DNA from: Bin80 sp965219915
GTDB taxonomy: Bacteria; Bacteroidota; Rhodothermia; Rhodothermales; Bin80
Length of the DNA stretch: 64,000 nucleotides
Direction: 5' to 3'
Assembly: GCA_965219915.1 (NCBI GenBank)
Contig: OZ244794.1
Coordinates: 3,488,916 to 3,552,915, forward strand
Each line of letters begins with the position of its first letter. The first letter of the stretch is position 1. This document shows positions 33,258 through 42,966 of the stretch, piece after piece. A program made the translations under genes and the position numbers. Under the pieces are notes generated by a model that worked only from the letters and a program-made list of their open reading frames with translations, was not told the DNA's origin and ran no database searches.

Positions 33258-36071
33258 CTACCTCCAATCGGTGGTATACGTCAGACGGACACTCGCAAGG
33301 CGTCCAAGTTTGGGAGCTCCGACAAACTCCCGGTGATTGCTGTTGGTCGCATTATTGATGCCAAGGTCAGCACGCAACGCATGATTGATCTCATAGCCAA
33401 CACCCATATCTACTACGAAATAAGACTCAACATCACCATTGTATGGCCCGGAAATCATACGGAAACCCTTGATATATCGACCCGACGCATGTACACTGAA
33501 TCCACTCCGATGCTGGTACTGTCCGCCCAGTTTTAACTTGAGAGGCGGCGCGTTCAGGGCCAGTACCTTGTCCTCAGACTCTTCTTTTAGTTGCGTGTGA
33601 TCGAAAAAATCATCGCTTACCCAGGACATATTTCCAAATAATGTGAGTGCACGTGAGGCAATCACCTGAAGAGAAACGTCCACACCGTAATATCCAACAT
33701 CCCCGAAATTCGGGTATGCCAACATGATCTCAGGGATCTGCCCTATCCCCGGATTGTTCTCATTGGGCTGAACTATTGCTATGGGGGTGCTCGCAGTAGG
33801 TAAAGAAGTACCTGCCAAGTCTACCAGAAGTTGAGCCGCCTGCTCCGCTGTCAGGTTGAATAGCCCGAGTGCAAGTGACAGCGCATCGTTGTTTGCTATC
33901 CCGGTAGAAATATCACGAACAAGGTCCTGGGTCAAAGTCGGTACCAATACGAGTGGTGTACGCACTTGAAGCGCGCCTATAAAATTCCTCTTTTGCGCGT
34001 AATAAGCATCTACGGCAAACAGCAAATTCTCATTCAGAATGCCTTTGTACCCTACCTCAAACGTTTGGGAAATGGTCTGCTTGAGGGGACCAACATCCTC
34101 CAGATCAGTTAAGCCTACATCTATACTGAGTGTGCTAAGGTTGAGCGCTCCCAAAACTCCAGGACTGAAACCCTGAACAACGGTGCTCTCTGGACCCAGC
34201 CCGCGCTTGAGAGATGCAATCAATTGCAGGGGTACATTCAGTCCGGCCGCCGCCAACAGATCGGCAAGTTCTTGATCTGGGATCGCCGCAAGGGACGCAT
34301 ACATGAGCGCATAAACGTCTCCCGTGCCTATGCCCACAGGAACCGGGGCTCCCTCGAACCCCGGCAGCAGACTGGATGCAACAAGATCCGTCGGAGCTCC
34401 AATTGCCAGAAACTCGGGATTCCGTTGATATGTGAATCCAGTGGCAGCGCCACGACCGCGTACATTGATCCCTCCAAGAGAAGCCGCTACCAAATCCAAC
34501 CAGTTACTTGTGGCTGTGGGAGAGGAAAAACTGCGGTTATAAGTTACACGGAAACTTGAGGTTGGATTGGGCTTGACTACCAGTCCAACACGAGGAGACG
34601 CCTGGATTTTGTCCACAACATTGTTGTAATCTCCGCGCAGGGCGAGTGTCAACTCAATCCGGTCGCCGATACTAGTGGTTGATTGGCCATACACACCGTA
34701 TTCGTCTATGTTGTCATGGTCTTCATTGCGTCCCAAGACCGTGCCTTTTGTATCTGGGCGGGTGAGCTCCATATCAACGCCTAGGATCAATGACTGCCTG
34801 GAGCCAATTTGCAGATCGTACTGCGCCTGTCCTACGTACTCGCGGGAATGCTCAATAACCGGATCGCCACCATATACAAAAGAATCCCTCGAATCGTTTG
34901 CATTCACGAAAAACTGCGCAAAAAATGGACCATTGGATATCCTCGCCTGGCCGAATGAATAGCGATAGTCGTCACCTTGGATAGTGCCTATACCACTCAG
35001 GACCGTTCCATTCATCGCGGCTGTCCCGGCGTTCAGCGAAAGCCTGGTCCTGGTTCCTATGCGAAACTCCACATTTCCCGACACCGTGAACTTGCTGTAA
35101 TCTGTGTCCCGAATACCATCCACGAAAATCTGCACGGCATCTTCCGGGTCTGGACACCGGTCAAATGCACGGCTCTGCAAAAGGGCCGGGTCACAGGATT
35201 CGAGGGCAAAGTCATTTCCTTTAAAATATGATCCAGTTACCTTGACACCCACACGACTTCCGATCACAGTTGCCGCGCGCGCCTGCACATTCATGTGCGA
35301 CCGTTCGCCACTGCTGACGGCGACTGTGGCCCCGGGATGAGTAAATGGGTCCTTGGTTATATAATGAATCACGCCGGAATCAACCCCCGCACCATAAAGT
35401 GCAGATCCGGGACCACGTACAACCTCCACACGATCAAGGTCCACCATCAAATTGGGCATCAGGCTGTGAAGATTCACGCCTATCGAAGCCGAACCCGCAT
35501 CTCGATAGTCAGTCAAAACATACGTAGCCCCTGAAAAGACATTATTGAAGCCCCTGAGAACCACTTCGTGTCGGTCTATTCCTGTCTGTGCAAAGTCCAA
35601 CCCAACAACATTGCGCAGTGTAGCTACGGCCGTGGGGGTGACTACACCCCTAAGATCCTGAGCCAAGATTACATCAGTGGATGACGGCGAATCCAAAACC
35701 TTCTCCTGCCTCCTACTGGCAGTAACTTGCAGCTGATCCAAATCAATACCAGGCACCAACTCCACATTCAAAATGTATTCCTCCCCCTCAGAAATCTCTA
35801 TCTCGGTTTCAACCGACCTGTATCCTGTATAGGACACTCGAATCGTGTTTGTGCCCGGAGGCAGACCACTGAGCGAATATTCCCCTCCCCCGTCCGTGGC
35901 CGTACCCTGCATAGACTCAACATGAACCACACTCGCCCCTACCAAAGGCATACCATCTTCAGAATCCGAGACCGTTCCAGAAACTGAAGTATCCTGAGAA
36001 AACGCCCAGCCGGGTGATGCTAAGGCAAACGCCAGAAAGGTAATACTAAAAAGAAAGCTTCGAGTAGTCAT
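33258..36071 (-). CDS. TonB-dependent outer-membrane receptor (paralog 1)
   Basis: 937 residues. The signal peptide ends near GWAFSQ. A CarboxypepD_reg-like beta domain follows (about 28-115: VSGTVSDSEDGMPLVGASV...). The plug domain (about 120-245) has VLRGFNN, RVEVVRGPGSALYG and GVIHYITKDPF. The 22-strand barrel runs to a C-terminal aromatic-type strand (LTYTTDWR). In the barrel there are unusual hydrophobic helical-looking stretches, e.g. IPDQELADLLAAAGLNVP (about 620) and LGLFNLTAEQAAQLLVDLAG (about 745). Substrate unknown. Same gene order and about the same length as the next gene, so a tandem duplication. Confidence 0.9.
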   Translation of the reverse strand: MTTRSFLFSITFLAFALASPGWAFSQDTSVSGTVSDSEDGMPLVGASVVHVESMQGTATDGGGEYSLSGLPPGTNTIRVSYTGYRSVETEIEISEGEEYILNVELVPGIDLDQLQVTASRRQEKVLDSPSSTDVILAQDLRGVVTPTAVATLRNVVGLDFAQTGIDRHEVVLRGFNNVFSGATYVLTDYRDAGSASIGVNLHSLMPNLMVDLDRVEVVRGPGSALYGAGVDSGVIHYITKDPFTHPGATVAVSSGERSHMNVQARAATVIGSRVGVKVTGSYFKGNDFALESCDPALLQSRAFDRCPDPEDAVQIFVDGIRDTDYSKFTVSGNVEFRIGTRTRLSLNAGTAAMNGTVLSGIGTIQGDDYRYSFGQARISNGPFFAQFFVNANDSRDSFVYGGDPVIEHSREYVGQAQYDLQIGSRQSLILGVDMELTRPDTKGTVLGRNEDHDNIDEYGVYGQSTTSIGDRIELTLALRGDYNNVVDKIQASPRVGLVVKPNPTSSFRVTYNRSFSSPTATSNWLDLVAASLGGINVRGRGAATGFTYQRNPEFLAIGAPTDLVASSLLPGFEGAPVPVGIGTGDVYALMYASLAAIPDQELADLLAAAGLNVPLQLIASLKRGLGPESTVVQGFSPGVLGALNLSTLSIDVGLTDLEDVGPLKQTISQTFEVGYKGILNENLLFAVDAYYAQKRNFIGALQVRTPLVLVPTLTQDLVRDISTGIANNDALSLALGLFNLTAEQAAQLLVDLAGTSLPTASTPIAIVQPNENNPGIGQIPEIMLAYPNFGDVGYYGVDVSLQVIASRALTLFGNMSWVSDDFFDHTQLKEESEDKVLALNAPPLKLKLGGQYQHRSGFSVHASGRYIKGFRMISGPYNGDVESYFVVDMGVGYEINHALRADLGINNATNSNHREFVGAPKLGRLASVRLTYTTDWR

Positions 36072-36218
36072 GTCTTCGTGGTTAAGATATTCGGCGTGGA
36101 GGTTACCGTACGTTTGTCAAATTTACGCAATTCCCGTGTTGTATTTATTTTAAAAAATCAAATGGATACATCCTAACGGCTGAACGCGGCAGCACGAGCG
36201 CAAGGCGTAAGATCGGCG

Positions 36219-39044
36219 CTAGTTACCCCAGTCTGTTGTATAGGTGAGCCGTGCATTGGCAATTCGTCCAAGCCTTGGAGCACCTACAAATTCACGATGG
36301 TCGCTGTCAAACAGGTTGCTGATTCCCAGATCTGCCCTGATCCCGGTTTGGTTGATGGCATAACCTACTCCAACATCTATAACGGTGTAGCTCTGTACTT
36401 GACCCACATATTGCCCCGAAATCATCGGAAAGCCTTCGGTGAATCGTCCAGAAGCATTGACCGAGAATCCACTACTGTGTCGATACTGCCCACCCAATTT
36501 TACTTTAAACCCTGGTGCATTGAGCGCCAATGCCAAGTCCTCAGAGTCTTCGCCAACCTCGGTGTGATCAAAATAATCGTCACTAATCCAGGATGCATTC
36601 CCAAAAAGAGTCAGCGCATCAGAAGCAATCACCTGCATTGAAACATCCATGCCAAAGTACTGGATGTTTCCAAAATTGGGATAACTGAGCATGAGTTCGG
36701 GAAAATATCCCTCGCCCCTGTTATTCTCGTTGGCCTGTACAATCGCAACTGGTGTCTCGCCGTCGGGCAGATCGCTGCCGGCTAGTTCGACCAGCATTTC
36801 CGCAGCCAATTGAGGAGTCAGACCAAACAATCCGAGTGCACCCGCTATCTGGTCGTTTGCCGTAAGCCCAGCCGCGATATCCCGGATCAGATCCTGTTGC
36901 AGATTGGGGACGAGTACGAATGGCGTCCTGACCTGGAGTGAACCAGTAAAATTTTTCCGCTTCGCGAAATAACCATCAACCGCAAGCAGCACGTTATCGC
37001 TGATGACTCCCTTGTATCCTATCTCCCACGACTGGGAGACCGTAGACTCAATCGGCGGTATATCCTGGAGGTTATTCACTTCAGGTCCGGTCTTGAGTGT
37101 AAGTGTGCTCAAGTTCAGGATACCCAAAACACCAGGACTGAATCCCTGAATGGGCGTTACTGCTGGGTTAAGCCCCTCTTTAAGGAGAGGGATCAATTGA
37201 GGGGGAATACTGAGTCCCGCTTCCGCGAGCAGATCTGCAAGTTCCGAATCTGGAATGGCTGCCAGCCCTTCGTACATCAGGCCATATATCACCCCGGTGT
37301 CAATTCCAACCGGGACGGGTGCACCCTCCATACCAGGCAGCATGCTGGACGCTACAAGGGCAGACGGGGCGCCCAGCTCCAGGTAGTCAGGATTCCTGGA
37401 GAAGGTGAACCAGTTGGCTCCTCCACGTGCCCGTACGTTAAGTCCCCCAAGTGAAGCCGCCACCAAATCCAGAAAATATCCGGTGGCATCCGGAGATGAA
37501 AAACTACGGTTATATGTCGCGCGAAAACTTGAAGTCGGGGACGGCTTAACTACGACCGCAAATCGCGGAGACACCTGAATCTTTTCCACCACACTGTTAT
37601 AATCTCCACGAAGTGCTAGGATGAGATCCAGCTTATCAGAAATCTTCGTGCTCGATTGCAAATACGCACCATATTCATCAATATTGTCAATGTATTCGTT
37701 ACGTCCGAGCACGGTCTCCCTAGAATCAGGGCGATCGAATGTGACATCAACTCCTCCGATCAACTGCTGGCGAGAGGTAATATCCTTTGCATACTGGGCC
37801 TGAATCGTGTATTCTTCTGAGTACTCTACGACCGGATCACCACCATACACGTACGAACCGCCCGAATCGTTTGAGTTTACATAGGCCTGCACAAAAAAGG
37901 AACCACTGGAGAGGCGGATCTGCCCGTAACTATGTATGAAGTCCTCGCCTTGGACCGTGCCAACGCCAGTCAGTACTGTTCCATTAAATCCACCGAAGCC
38001 CCCGTTAAGAGACAGCATTGTCTTAGTGCCGATGCGCCAATCCACGTTACCGGATAGCACCACTTTCTTGTATCTGGTCTCGCGTGCGCCATCTACAAAT
38101 AACTGAACCGCATCCTCAGGATCGGCACATTCACTGAATCTCTCAGCCTCAATAAGTGCAGAGTCGCAACCCGTAAGCGCAAAATCCTCGGCCGTCGCGT
38201 AGCTACCGAGCACCTTAACGCCAAGGTTATTGCCGAAGACAGTTGCAACACGCCCCTGGAGGTTAAGCATGGATCTCTGCCCCCCACTCACAGATACTGT
38301 CGCACCCGGATAACTGAAAGCATCTTTGGAGATGTAGTGGATCACGCCCGAATCCACACCGGGACCATAAAGTGCCGACCCCGGTCCGCGTACAACTTCT
38401 ATCCTTTCAGTATCAATCGCCAAAGCAGGCATGACACTGTGCAGGTTTACGCCAATGGAGGCGGCACCAGCGTCCCGATAATCGGTAAGTACATGTGTAT
38501 CCCTTGAAAACGTATTATTGAACCCCCGTAAGGCAACCTCATGGCGATCAATTCCGGTTTGCACCATATCTACCCCGGTAACATTTCGCAACGCCCTGAC
38601 CGTCGAAGGTGCGACATCCAACTGAATGTCACGTACGGTTACGATGTCAATTGATGCGGGCGCATCCAGCACCATTTCCTGATGTCGCCCGGCAGTTACC
38701 TGGATAGGATTCAAATCCGTGCCTGGAACCATGCCGACATTCCACACATACTCTTCGCCCTCTGACAGCTCAATTACGGACTCCTGAGCAGCATAGCCTA
38801 CAAAGCTGATTCGCAAGGTATGCGTCCCGGGGGTAAGGTTTAGAATCTCAAAGTCCCCTTCAGCGTCGGTTGCACTCCCCACTCCCGTTCCAACCAACAA
38901 TATGTTTGCACCAACCAGTGGCTGCCCGGTTTCGGCATCAATAACCTTCCCAATTATTGCACTCGTCTGTGCTAAAACTTGAGCTGCAATACAACATAAC
39001 CCGAAACCGACAATCAGACCGCGAATGATCCTGTAACCCGCCAT
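36219..39044 (-). CDS. TonB-dependent outer-membrane receptor (paralog 2)
   Basis: 941 residues, closely similar along its full length to paralog 1. The N-terminal signal ends near VLAQTS, followed by a carboxypeptidase-regulatory domain (IGKVIDAETGQPLVGANILL starts it), a plug with VALRGFNN and RIEVVRGPGSALYGPG, a barrel, and a C-terminal strand ARLTYTTDWGN. The same unusual internal helical segments are present (IPDSELADLLAEAGLSIP, LGLFGLTPQLAAEMLVELAG). It is first in transcription order; 147 bp separate the pair. A candidate promoter is noted upstream. Confidence 0.9.
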   Translation of the reverse strand: MAGYRIIRGLIVGFGLCCIAAQVLAQTSAIIGKVIDAETGQPLVGANILLVGTGVGSATDAEGDFEILNLTPGTHTLRISFVGYAAQESVIELSEGEEYVWNVGMVPGTDLNPIQVTAGRHQEMVLDAPASIDIVTVRDIQLDVAPSTVRALRNVTGVDMVQTGIDRHEVALRGFNNTFSRDTHVLTDYRDAGAASIGVNLHSVMPALAIDTERIEVVRGPGSALYGPGVDSGVIHYISKDAFSYPGATVSVSGGQRSMLNLQGRVATVFGNNLGVKVLGSYATAEDFALTGCDSALIEAERFSECADPEDAVQLFVDGARETRYKKVVLSGNVDWRIGTKTMLSLNGGFGGFNGTVLTGVGTVQGEDFIHSYGQIRLSSGSFFVQAYVNSNDSGGSYVYGGDPVVEYSEEYTIQAQYAKDITSRQQLIGGVDVTFDRPDSRETVLGRNEYIDNIDEYGAYLQSSTKISDKLDLILALRGDYNSVVEKIQVSPRFAVVVKPSPTSSFRATYNRSFSSPDATGYFLDLVAASLGGLNVRARGGANWFTFSRNPDYLELGAPSALVASSMLPGMEGAPVPVGIDTGVIYGLMYEGLAAIPDSELADLLAEAGLSIPPQLIPLLKEGLNPAVTPIQGFSPGVLGILNLSTLTLKTGPEVNNLQDIPPIESTVSQSWEIGYKGVISDNVLLAVDGYFAKRKNFTGSLQVRTPFVLVPNLQQDLIRDIAAGLTANDQIAGALGLFGLTPQLAAEMLVELAGSDLPDGETPVAIVQANENNRGEGYFPELMLSYPNFGNIQYFGMDVSMQVIASDALTLFGNASWISDDYFDHTEVGEDSEDLALALNAPGFKVKLGGQYRHSSGFSVNASGRFTEGFPMISGQYVGQVQSYTVIDVGVGYAINQTGIRADLGISNLFDSDHREFVGAPRLGRIANARLTYTTDWGN

Positions 39045-39542
39045 GATAATGTTGAATTAACCAGACTAGGTTAATGTACAAAATATCAAAATTATACCTT
39101 GGATAACCGTTGCAAGCTTTCCGCACCTCGATTTTCCTAATCACTCAGAGGGCGGTAACCTGAATGCATCATGCGTTCAGTTACCACAATCCCATAGATC
39201 CTCACGCTTACGGCCACAAGCCCTACACTTGAGTTTTTGCTACATCATTGCGATGACTTGCCTTGATCCAATCACGCCTACGATACATAACACCGAATTC
39301 GGCACCCGAGTAATTACGGTCGAAAAACGCAAATACCTTGCCGAATAGATGCTCGGCTTAACGAACACGCCCTCCCCCGATTGTGAACAGGACTACCATC
39401 TGTAACATACCGTTGCACCGAGAATTCCCGTCATGGAACAATTCCCCCTTCATTTCCGGTTCCATTGCAGCAAAGCCGTTCGTGCAAGGGACGAAGGATT
39501 TGGTAGACTTGCTGTTCTCCCGGCAAGCCGCACCAAAATCAA
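39045..39542. other. Intergenic region between receptor and purB
   Basis: About 500 bases between two leftward genes. The part next to the receptor carries its candidate promoter; the rest shows no gene, RNA or repeat I can support. Confidence 0.5.
39087..39116 (-). promoter_or_regulatory. Candidate Bacteroidota-type promoter of receptor paralog 2
   Basis: On the minus strand the motif TAATTTTG matches the Bacteroidota -7 element TAnnTTTG and is preceded 18 bases earlier by CTTG, close to the -33 TTTG. It lies about 45 bases upstream of the receptor ATG. Weak evidence based on motif match only. Confidence 0.35.
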
Positions 39543-40850
39543 TCAAGAAGTGTGATCCCGAATCCCCGCGCGAGCCAGGAGTAGCTCCACATGCTTCGTA
39601 TGGTACGTCGCATCGAATAGTTTCTCCACTTCCTCCGGCGAGATATGCTCCATTATCGCATCTGATGACATCACTAATGGCTGGAATCTCTGATCGTTTT
39701 GCCAACTTTGCATGGCTAAAGGTTGGACCAGATCGTAAGCTTCCTCACGCGTCAATCCGCAGTCTATCAACCTAAGCATAAGCCGTTGACTGTTGTACAG
39801 ACCATGCGTCGCATCTAAATTTTTCCGCATACGTTCGGCATTCACAACTAGGTTTCGTAATATCCGTGTAACCCTGACTAATGCGTAATGCAGTACCGTC
39901 GTTGCATCGGGCAGGATGACACGCTCAACGCTGGAATGAGATATATCCCTTTCATGCCATAGTGCCACATTTTCCATGGCTGCGACCATATAGCCGCGAA
40001 GTAACCGCGCGCATCCGGTAATATTCTCACTGCCTACGGGATTCCGTTTGTGCGGCATGGCACTGGATCCTTTCTGACCCTTGCCAAAGGCCTCCTCGAC
40101 CTCACGGACTTCACTGCGCTGCAAGTGGCGTATCTCTACGGCCATCTTCTCGAGGCTGGCCCCGATGAGTGCCAGCGTATTCACATGATGGGCATGGCGG
40201 TCCCGCTGGATGACCTGCGTCGCAATCGGCTCCGGCTCCAGCCCGAGAATTTCGCAGGTTATTCGCTCGACTTCCGGCGGAGTATGCGCAAAAGTCCCAA
40301 CCGCACCAGACAACTTTCCGGTTCGCACACCTTCAACCGAAGCCTTGAATCGCTCCAGGTTGCGCCTCATTTCCGCGTAATAAAGCGCAAGTTTCAGTCC
40401 GAAGGTGGTCGGTTCCGCATGCACACCATGCGTCCTGCCCATCATAATCGTATATCGGTGTTCTAACGCCCGGTCATGCAGGACCTCCAGCAAGGCCCTG
40501 ATGGCTTCCTCTATTAGTCTGTTGGCTTCCAGAAGTCGTACCGACCAAGCCGTATCCACTATATCCGCTGAAGTCAGACCATAGTGGACCCACTTCTTTT
40601 CCGGTCCAAGTCCTTCGCTGACTGCGCGAGTGAAAGCGACTACATCGTGTCGAGTAGATTGCTCTATTTCGTGAATACGATGCAAGTCAAAAGACGCGTT
40701 ATTTCGAAGTTTTTTGACATCCTCTTGGGGGATCACGCCGATCCTGGACCAGGCTTCGCAGGCTGCCAACTCCACTTCAAGCCATACCTCAAACTGGTGC
40801 TGTTCACTCCAGAGCGTGCGCATGACTGGATGAGTGTACCGATTAATCAT
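39543..40850 (-). CDS. purB: Adenylosuccinate lyase
   Basis: Fumarase/aspartase-superfamily enzyme acting twice in purine synthesis (SAICAR and adenylosuccinate cleavage). It has 435 residues from the ATG at 40850 (MINRYTHPVMRTLWSEQ), the normal start context; the longer frame lacks conservation. The signature loop is GSSAMPHKRNPVGSEN, with the catalytic Ser in GSSAM. Other motifs: HYGLTSADIVDTA, MMGRTHGVHAEPTTFG. It follows the ECF sigma gene by about 54 nt. Confidence 0.95.
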   Translation of the reverse strand: MINRYTHPVMRTLWSEQHQFEVWLEVELAACEAWSRIGVIPQEDVKKLRNNASFDLHRIHEIEQSTRHDVVAFTRAVSEGLGPEKKWVHYGLTSADIVDTAWSVRLLEANRLIEEAIRALLEVLHDRALEHRYTIMMGRTHGVHAEPTTFGLKLALYYAEMRRNLERFKASVEGVRTGKLSGAVGTFAHTPPEVERITCEILGLEPEPIATQVIQRDRHAHHVNTLALIGASLEKMAVEIRHLQRSEVREVEEAFGKGQKGSSAMPHKRNPVGSENITGCARLLRGYMVAAMENVALWHERDISHSSVERVILPDATTVLHYALVRVTRILRNLVVNAERMRKNLDATHGLYNSQRLMLRLIDCGLTREEAYDLVQPLAMQSWQNDQRFQPLVMSSDAIMEHISPEEVEKLFDATYHTKHVELLLARAGIRDHTS

Positions 40851-40904
40851 ACTGACTTCATGAATGTGAAAACAAAGGGAGTCGCACGGGGCACCAAACA
40901 AATC

Positions 40905-41516
40905 TTAAAGTGAGTCGCGCTTATCTCGGAGGCTTTTATACAACAGCTTTCGAGCCCGAAAAATGTGAGCCTTTACCGTGCCAAGAGGGAGATCCAATTC
41001 TTCGGCGATCTCTATATAGGATTTTTCCTCCTGATGCCGCATTACAATCACACGGTTATACTTGGGCGGAAGTGAATCAATGGCTTCCTGGATAATATTG
41101 GCGCGTTGCCTGTCCTCAATCTTGCGATCTGGACGGTAAGTGGTATCAGAAACTTCCTGACGAACCTCACCATCTTTGGTTAACGTTGGCTTATCCAGCG
41201 AAGTCGTAGCCAATCTTCGCTTGCGCTTGTAGTCAATCGCATGGTTTGATGCAATCTTGTACAGCCAGGTCGAAAATGCGTAACTGGCCGAATAGGTATG
41301 AAGTGCCCTGAATGCCTTGATAAAAGCCTCGTGTACGAGATCCTCAATCCCCTCAACACTGCCAATGGTGCGCCTGATATGCAGATGTAGCCCCTTTTGA
41401 TATTTTTGTACAAGATCCAGATACGCGCGTTGATCCCCTTCAAGCGCGCGAGTGACCAGTATGTGATCTTGCTGACTGGATACGGACCTTCGGGACACCT
41501 TCTGATCTTCAGGCAT
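40905..41516 (-). CDS. RNA polymerase sigma factor, ECF/sigma-70 family
   Basis: 203 residues. Region 2 (about 20-95) has the core-binding and -10-recognition helices, with IEDLVHEAFIKAFRAL and FSTWLYKIASNHAID. Region 4 (about 140-195) has LPPKYNRVIVMRHQEEKSYIEIAEELDLPLGTVK (first 20 residues begin the HTH). The linker between them is long and basic. No anti-sigma factor is adjacent. It lies between an Lrp regulator and purB, all leftward. Confidence 0.92.
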   Translation of the reverse strand: MPEDQKVSRRSVSSQQDHILVTRALEGDQRAYLDLVQKYQKGLHLHIRRTIGSVEGIEDLVHEAFIKAFRALHTYSASYAFSTWLYKIASNHAIDYKRKRRLATTSLDKPTLTKDGEVRQEVSDTTYRPDRKIEDRQRANIIQEAIDSLPPKYNRVIVMRHQEEKSYIEIAEELDLPLGTVKAHIFRARKLLYKSLRDKRDSL

Positions 41517-41553
41517 ACAGTCTACCGTTCATCAATCACATGCAATTCAATTC

Positions 41554-42021
41554 TTATTTTTCTGGCGAAACAGGTAGTTGCCGAGACTCTTTGTATGTGC
41601 TGAGAACAATACTGGTTGTCGTGCCTGTCACACCCGGCCAGGCTTGAATGCCCGCAAGCAAACGCTCCAATTCCGTTGTGTTTTGTGTTCTGACTTTTAG
41701 AATGTGTGAACCCTCTCCCGTGATTGAATGGGCTTCCAGTATCTCATCACAACTACATATATGTCCGATCAGAGACTGATAGCTCTCCGAAGTATTCACA
41801 GAGACGCGAATGAAGGCTGTAATATCAAACCCCAAGGACTTGGCGTCCACAGTTGCATGATAGCCGGTAAGAAACCCATTTTCCCGCAGTTTGCGCATAC
41901 GATCACTAACGCTGGCCGCACTCAGCCCAACGCGCGCTGCAATGTCAATGCGCTTCATCCTTCCTGCAGATTGCAGAAGGTTTAGAATTCGGGCATCAAT
42001 TTCGTCTAGTTTCCTGCTCAC
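41554..42021 (-). CDS. Lrp/AsnC family transcriptional regulator
   Basis: 155 residues. The N-terminal winged HTH (KLDEIDARILNLLQSAGRMK ... VGLSAASVSDRMRKL) is joined to a RAM effector-sensing domain with HSITGEGSHILKVR and the TTTSIVLSTYKES strand. Such proteins respond to amino acids. The start is GTG at 42021. It is 3 nt downstream of the cyclase lipoprotein gene, so both are probably co-transcribed and functionally linked. Confidence 0.93.
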   Translation of the reverse strand: MSRKLDEIDARILNLLQSAGRMKRIDIAARVGLSAASVSDRMRKLRENGFLTGYHATVDAKSLGFDITAFIRVSVNTSESYQSLIGHICSCDEILEAHSITGEGSHILKVRTQNTTELERLLAGIQAWPGVTGTTTSIVLSTYKESRQLPVSPEK

Positions 42022-42024
42022 CGA

Positions 42025-42819
42025 TCAATTGTGCACCATGGCAATTATTCTGAGCGGACCACCACTTCCTCCGTAGATCTTCATAGGTAAAGCCACGATC
42101 GTAAATCCGTTGGCTGGTAGCGCTTCCAGGTTTGCTACATTTTCAAACACTGGAATATTATCTGCAAAAAGCTCCTGATGGCTAACATAGTCGCTAGACT
42201 GACCATAGTCAATACTGGCAGTATCAATCCCAACTGCACGAATACTGCGCGTATCGCGCAGCCATCTTGCGGCTTCTGGTGCAAGCCCGGGAAAATGTAG
42301 CTGACTTACGCCTTCCGCACCCCGTAAATCAGTGCCCAGGTACTGATTCCGATTCGGCCAATACCGACCAAAGCCCGTCTTTAACAACACAATGGCATCC
42401 TCTGGTATTTGTCCATTTACTGCTTCCCATTCCTGAAGATCAGACACGCTTATTTGGTAATCTCCGTTATCGGCCACTTTGTCACTCACATCCACAACAA
42501 TACCGTCCCCAATAAGTCGGTCCAATGGGATTTCATGATTCGCCCACTTGCCTTCGGCGAAATGAACGGGAGCGTCCAAATGCGTGCCGCCATGTTCAGA
42601 GGACTCGAACGAGTTTGACTCATAATAGTATCCACCTTCCTGCCATCCCTTGGCGTCTTCGTGTAGTTGGAACCCTTCCGCCGTAGGCCAATAGATGGTT
42701 GTTGTATCAAAGCTGTGTGTAAGGTCAATCAGCGTATCCTGGCTGTCCAATGGCACGGAGTCCTGACAGGACACGATCAGGAACATGCTCATGAAACCAA
42801 ATATTGCAACAGTTCTCAT
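42025..42819 (-). CDS. Cyclase-family metal-dependent hydrolase, lipoprotein
   Basis: 264 residues from the ATG at 42819. The lipoprotein signal ends FLIVSC. The mature part is the kynurenine-formamidase/cyclase fold: the metal motif HGGTHLDAPVHF (about 81-92), the phrase VLLKTGFGRYW, and the second half GIDTASIDYGQSSDYVSHQ. Hydrolyses cyclic amides or formyl-kynurenine in known relatives; the substrate here is unknown. An extracytoplasmic lipoprotein form is unusual for kynurenine formamidase. Co-transcribed with the Lrp regulator. Confidence 0.85.
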   Translation of the reverse strand: MRTVAIFGFMSMFLIVSCQDSVPLDSQDTLIDLTHSFDTTTIYWPTAEGFQLHEDAKGWQEGGYYYESNSFESSEHGGTHLDAPVHFAEGKWANHEIPLDRLIGDGIVVDVSDKVADNGDYQISVSDLQEWEAVNGQIPEDAIVLLKTGFGRYWPNRNQYLGTDLRGAEGVSQLHFPGLAPEAARWLRDTRSIRAVGIDTASIDYGQSSDYVSHQELFADNIPVFENVANLEALPANGFTIVALPMKIYGGSGGPLRIIAMVHN

Positions 42820-42888
42820 ATTTTTACGCAACAAGCCTCAACAACCATGATAACTAGCAACTAAATTCAGCTTGTTTTGCTCCATTAC

Positions 42889-42962
42889 GGGCCCATAGCT
42901 CAGTCGGTTAGAGCAGCGGACTCATAATCCGTCGGTCGGGGGTTCAAGTCCCTCTGGGCCCA
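42889..42962 (+). tRNA. tRNA with anticodon CAT (Met elongator or Ile2)
   Basis: 74-nt cloverleaf: acceptor GGGCCCA/TGGGCCC, anticodon stem CGGAC/GTCCG-like around loop CTCATAA, T-arm with TTCAAGT. A CAT anticodon can be elongator Met or lysidine-modified Ile. It is not initiator-like (acceptor first pair G-C). It lies convergent to feoB, whose stop is 5 bases away. Confidence 0.92.
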
Positions 42963-42966
42963 CAAT

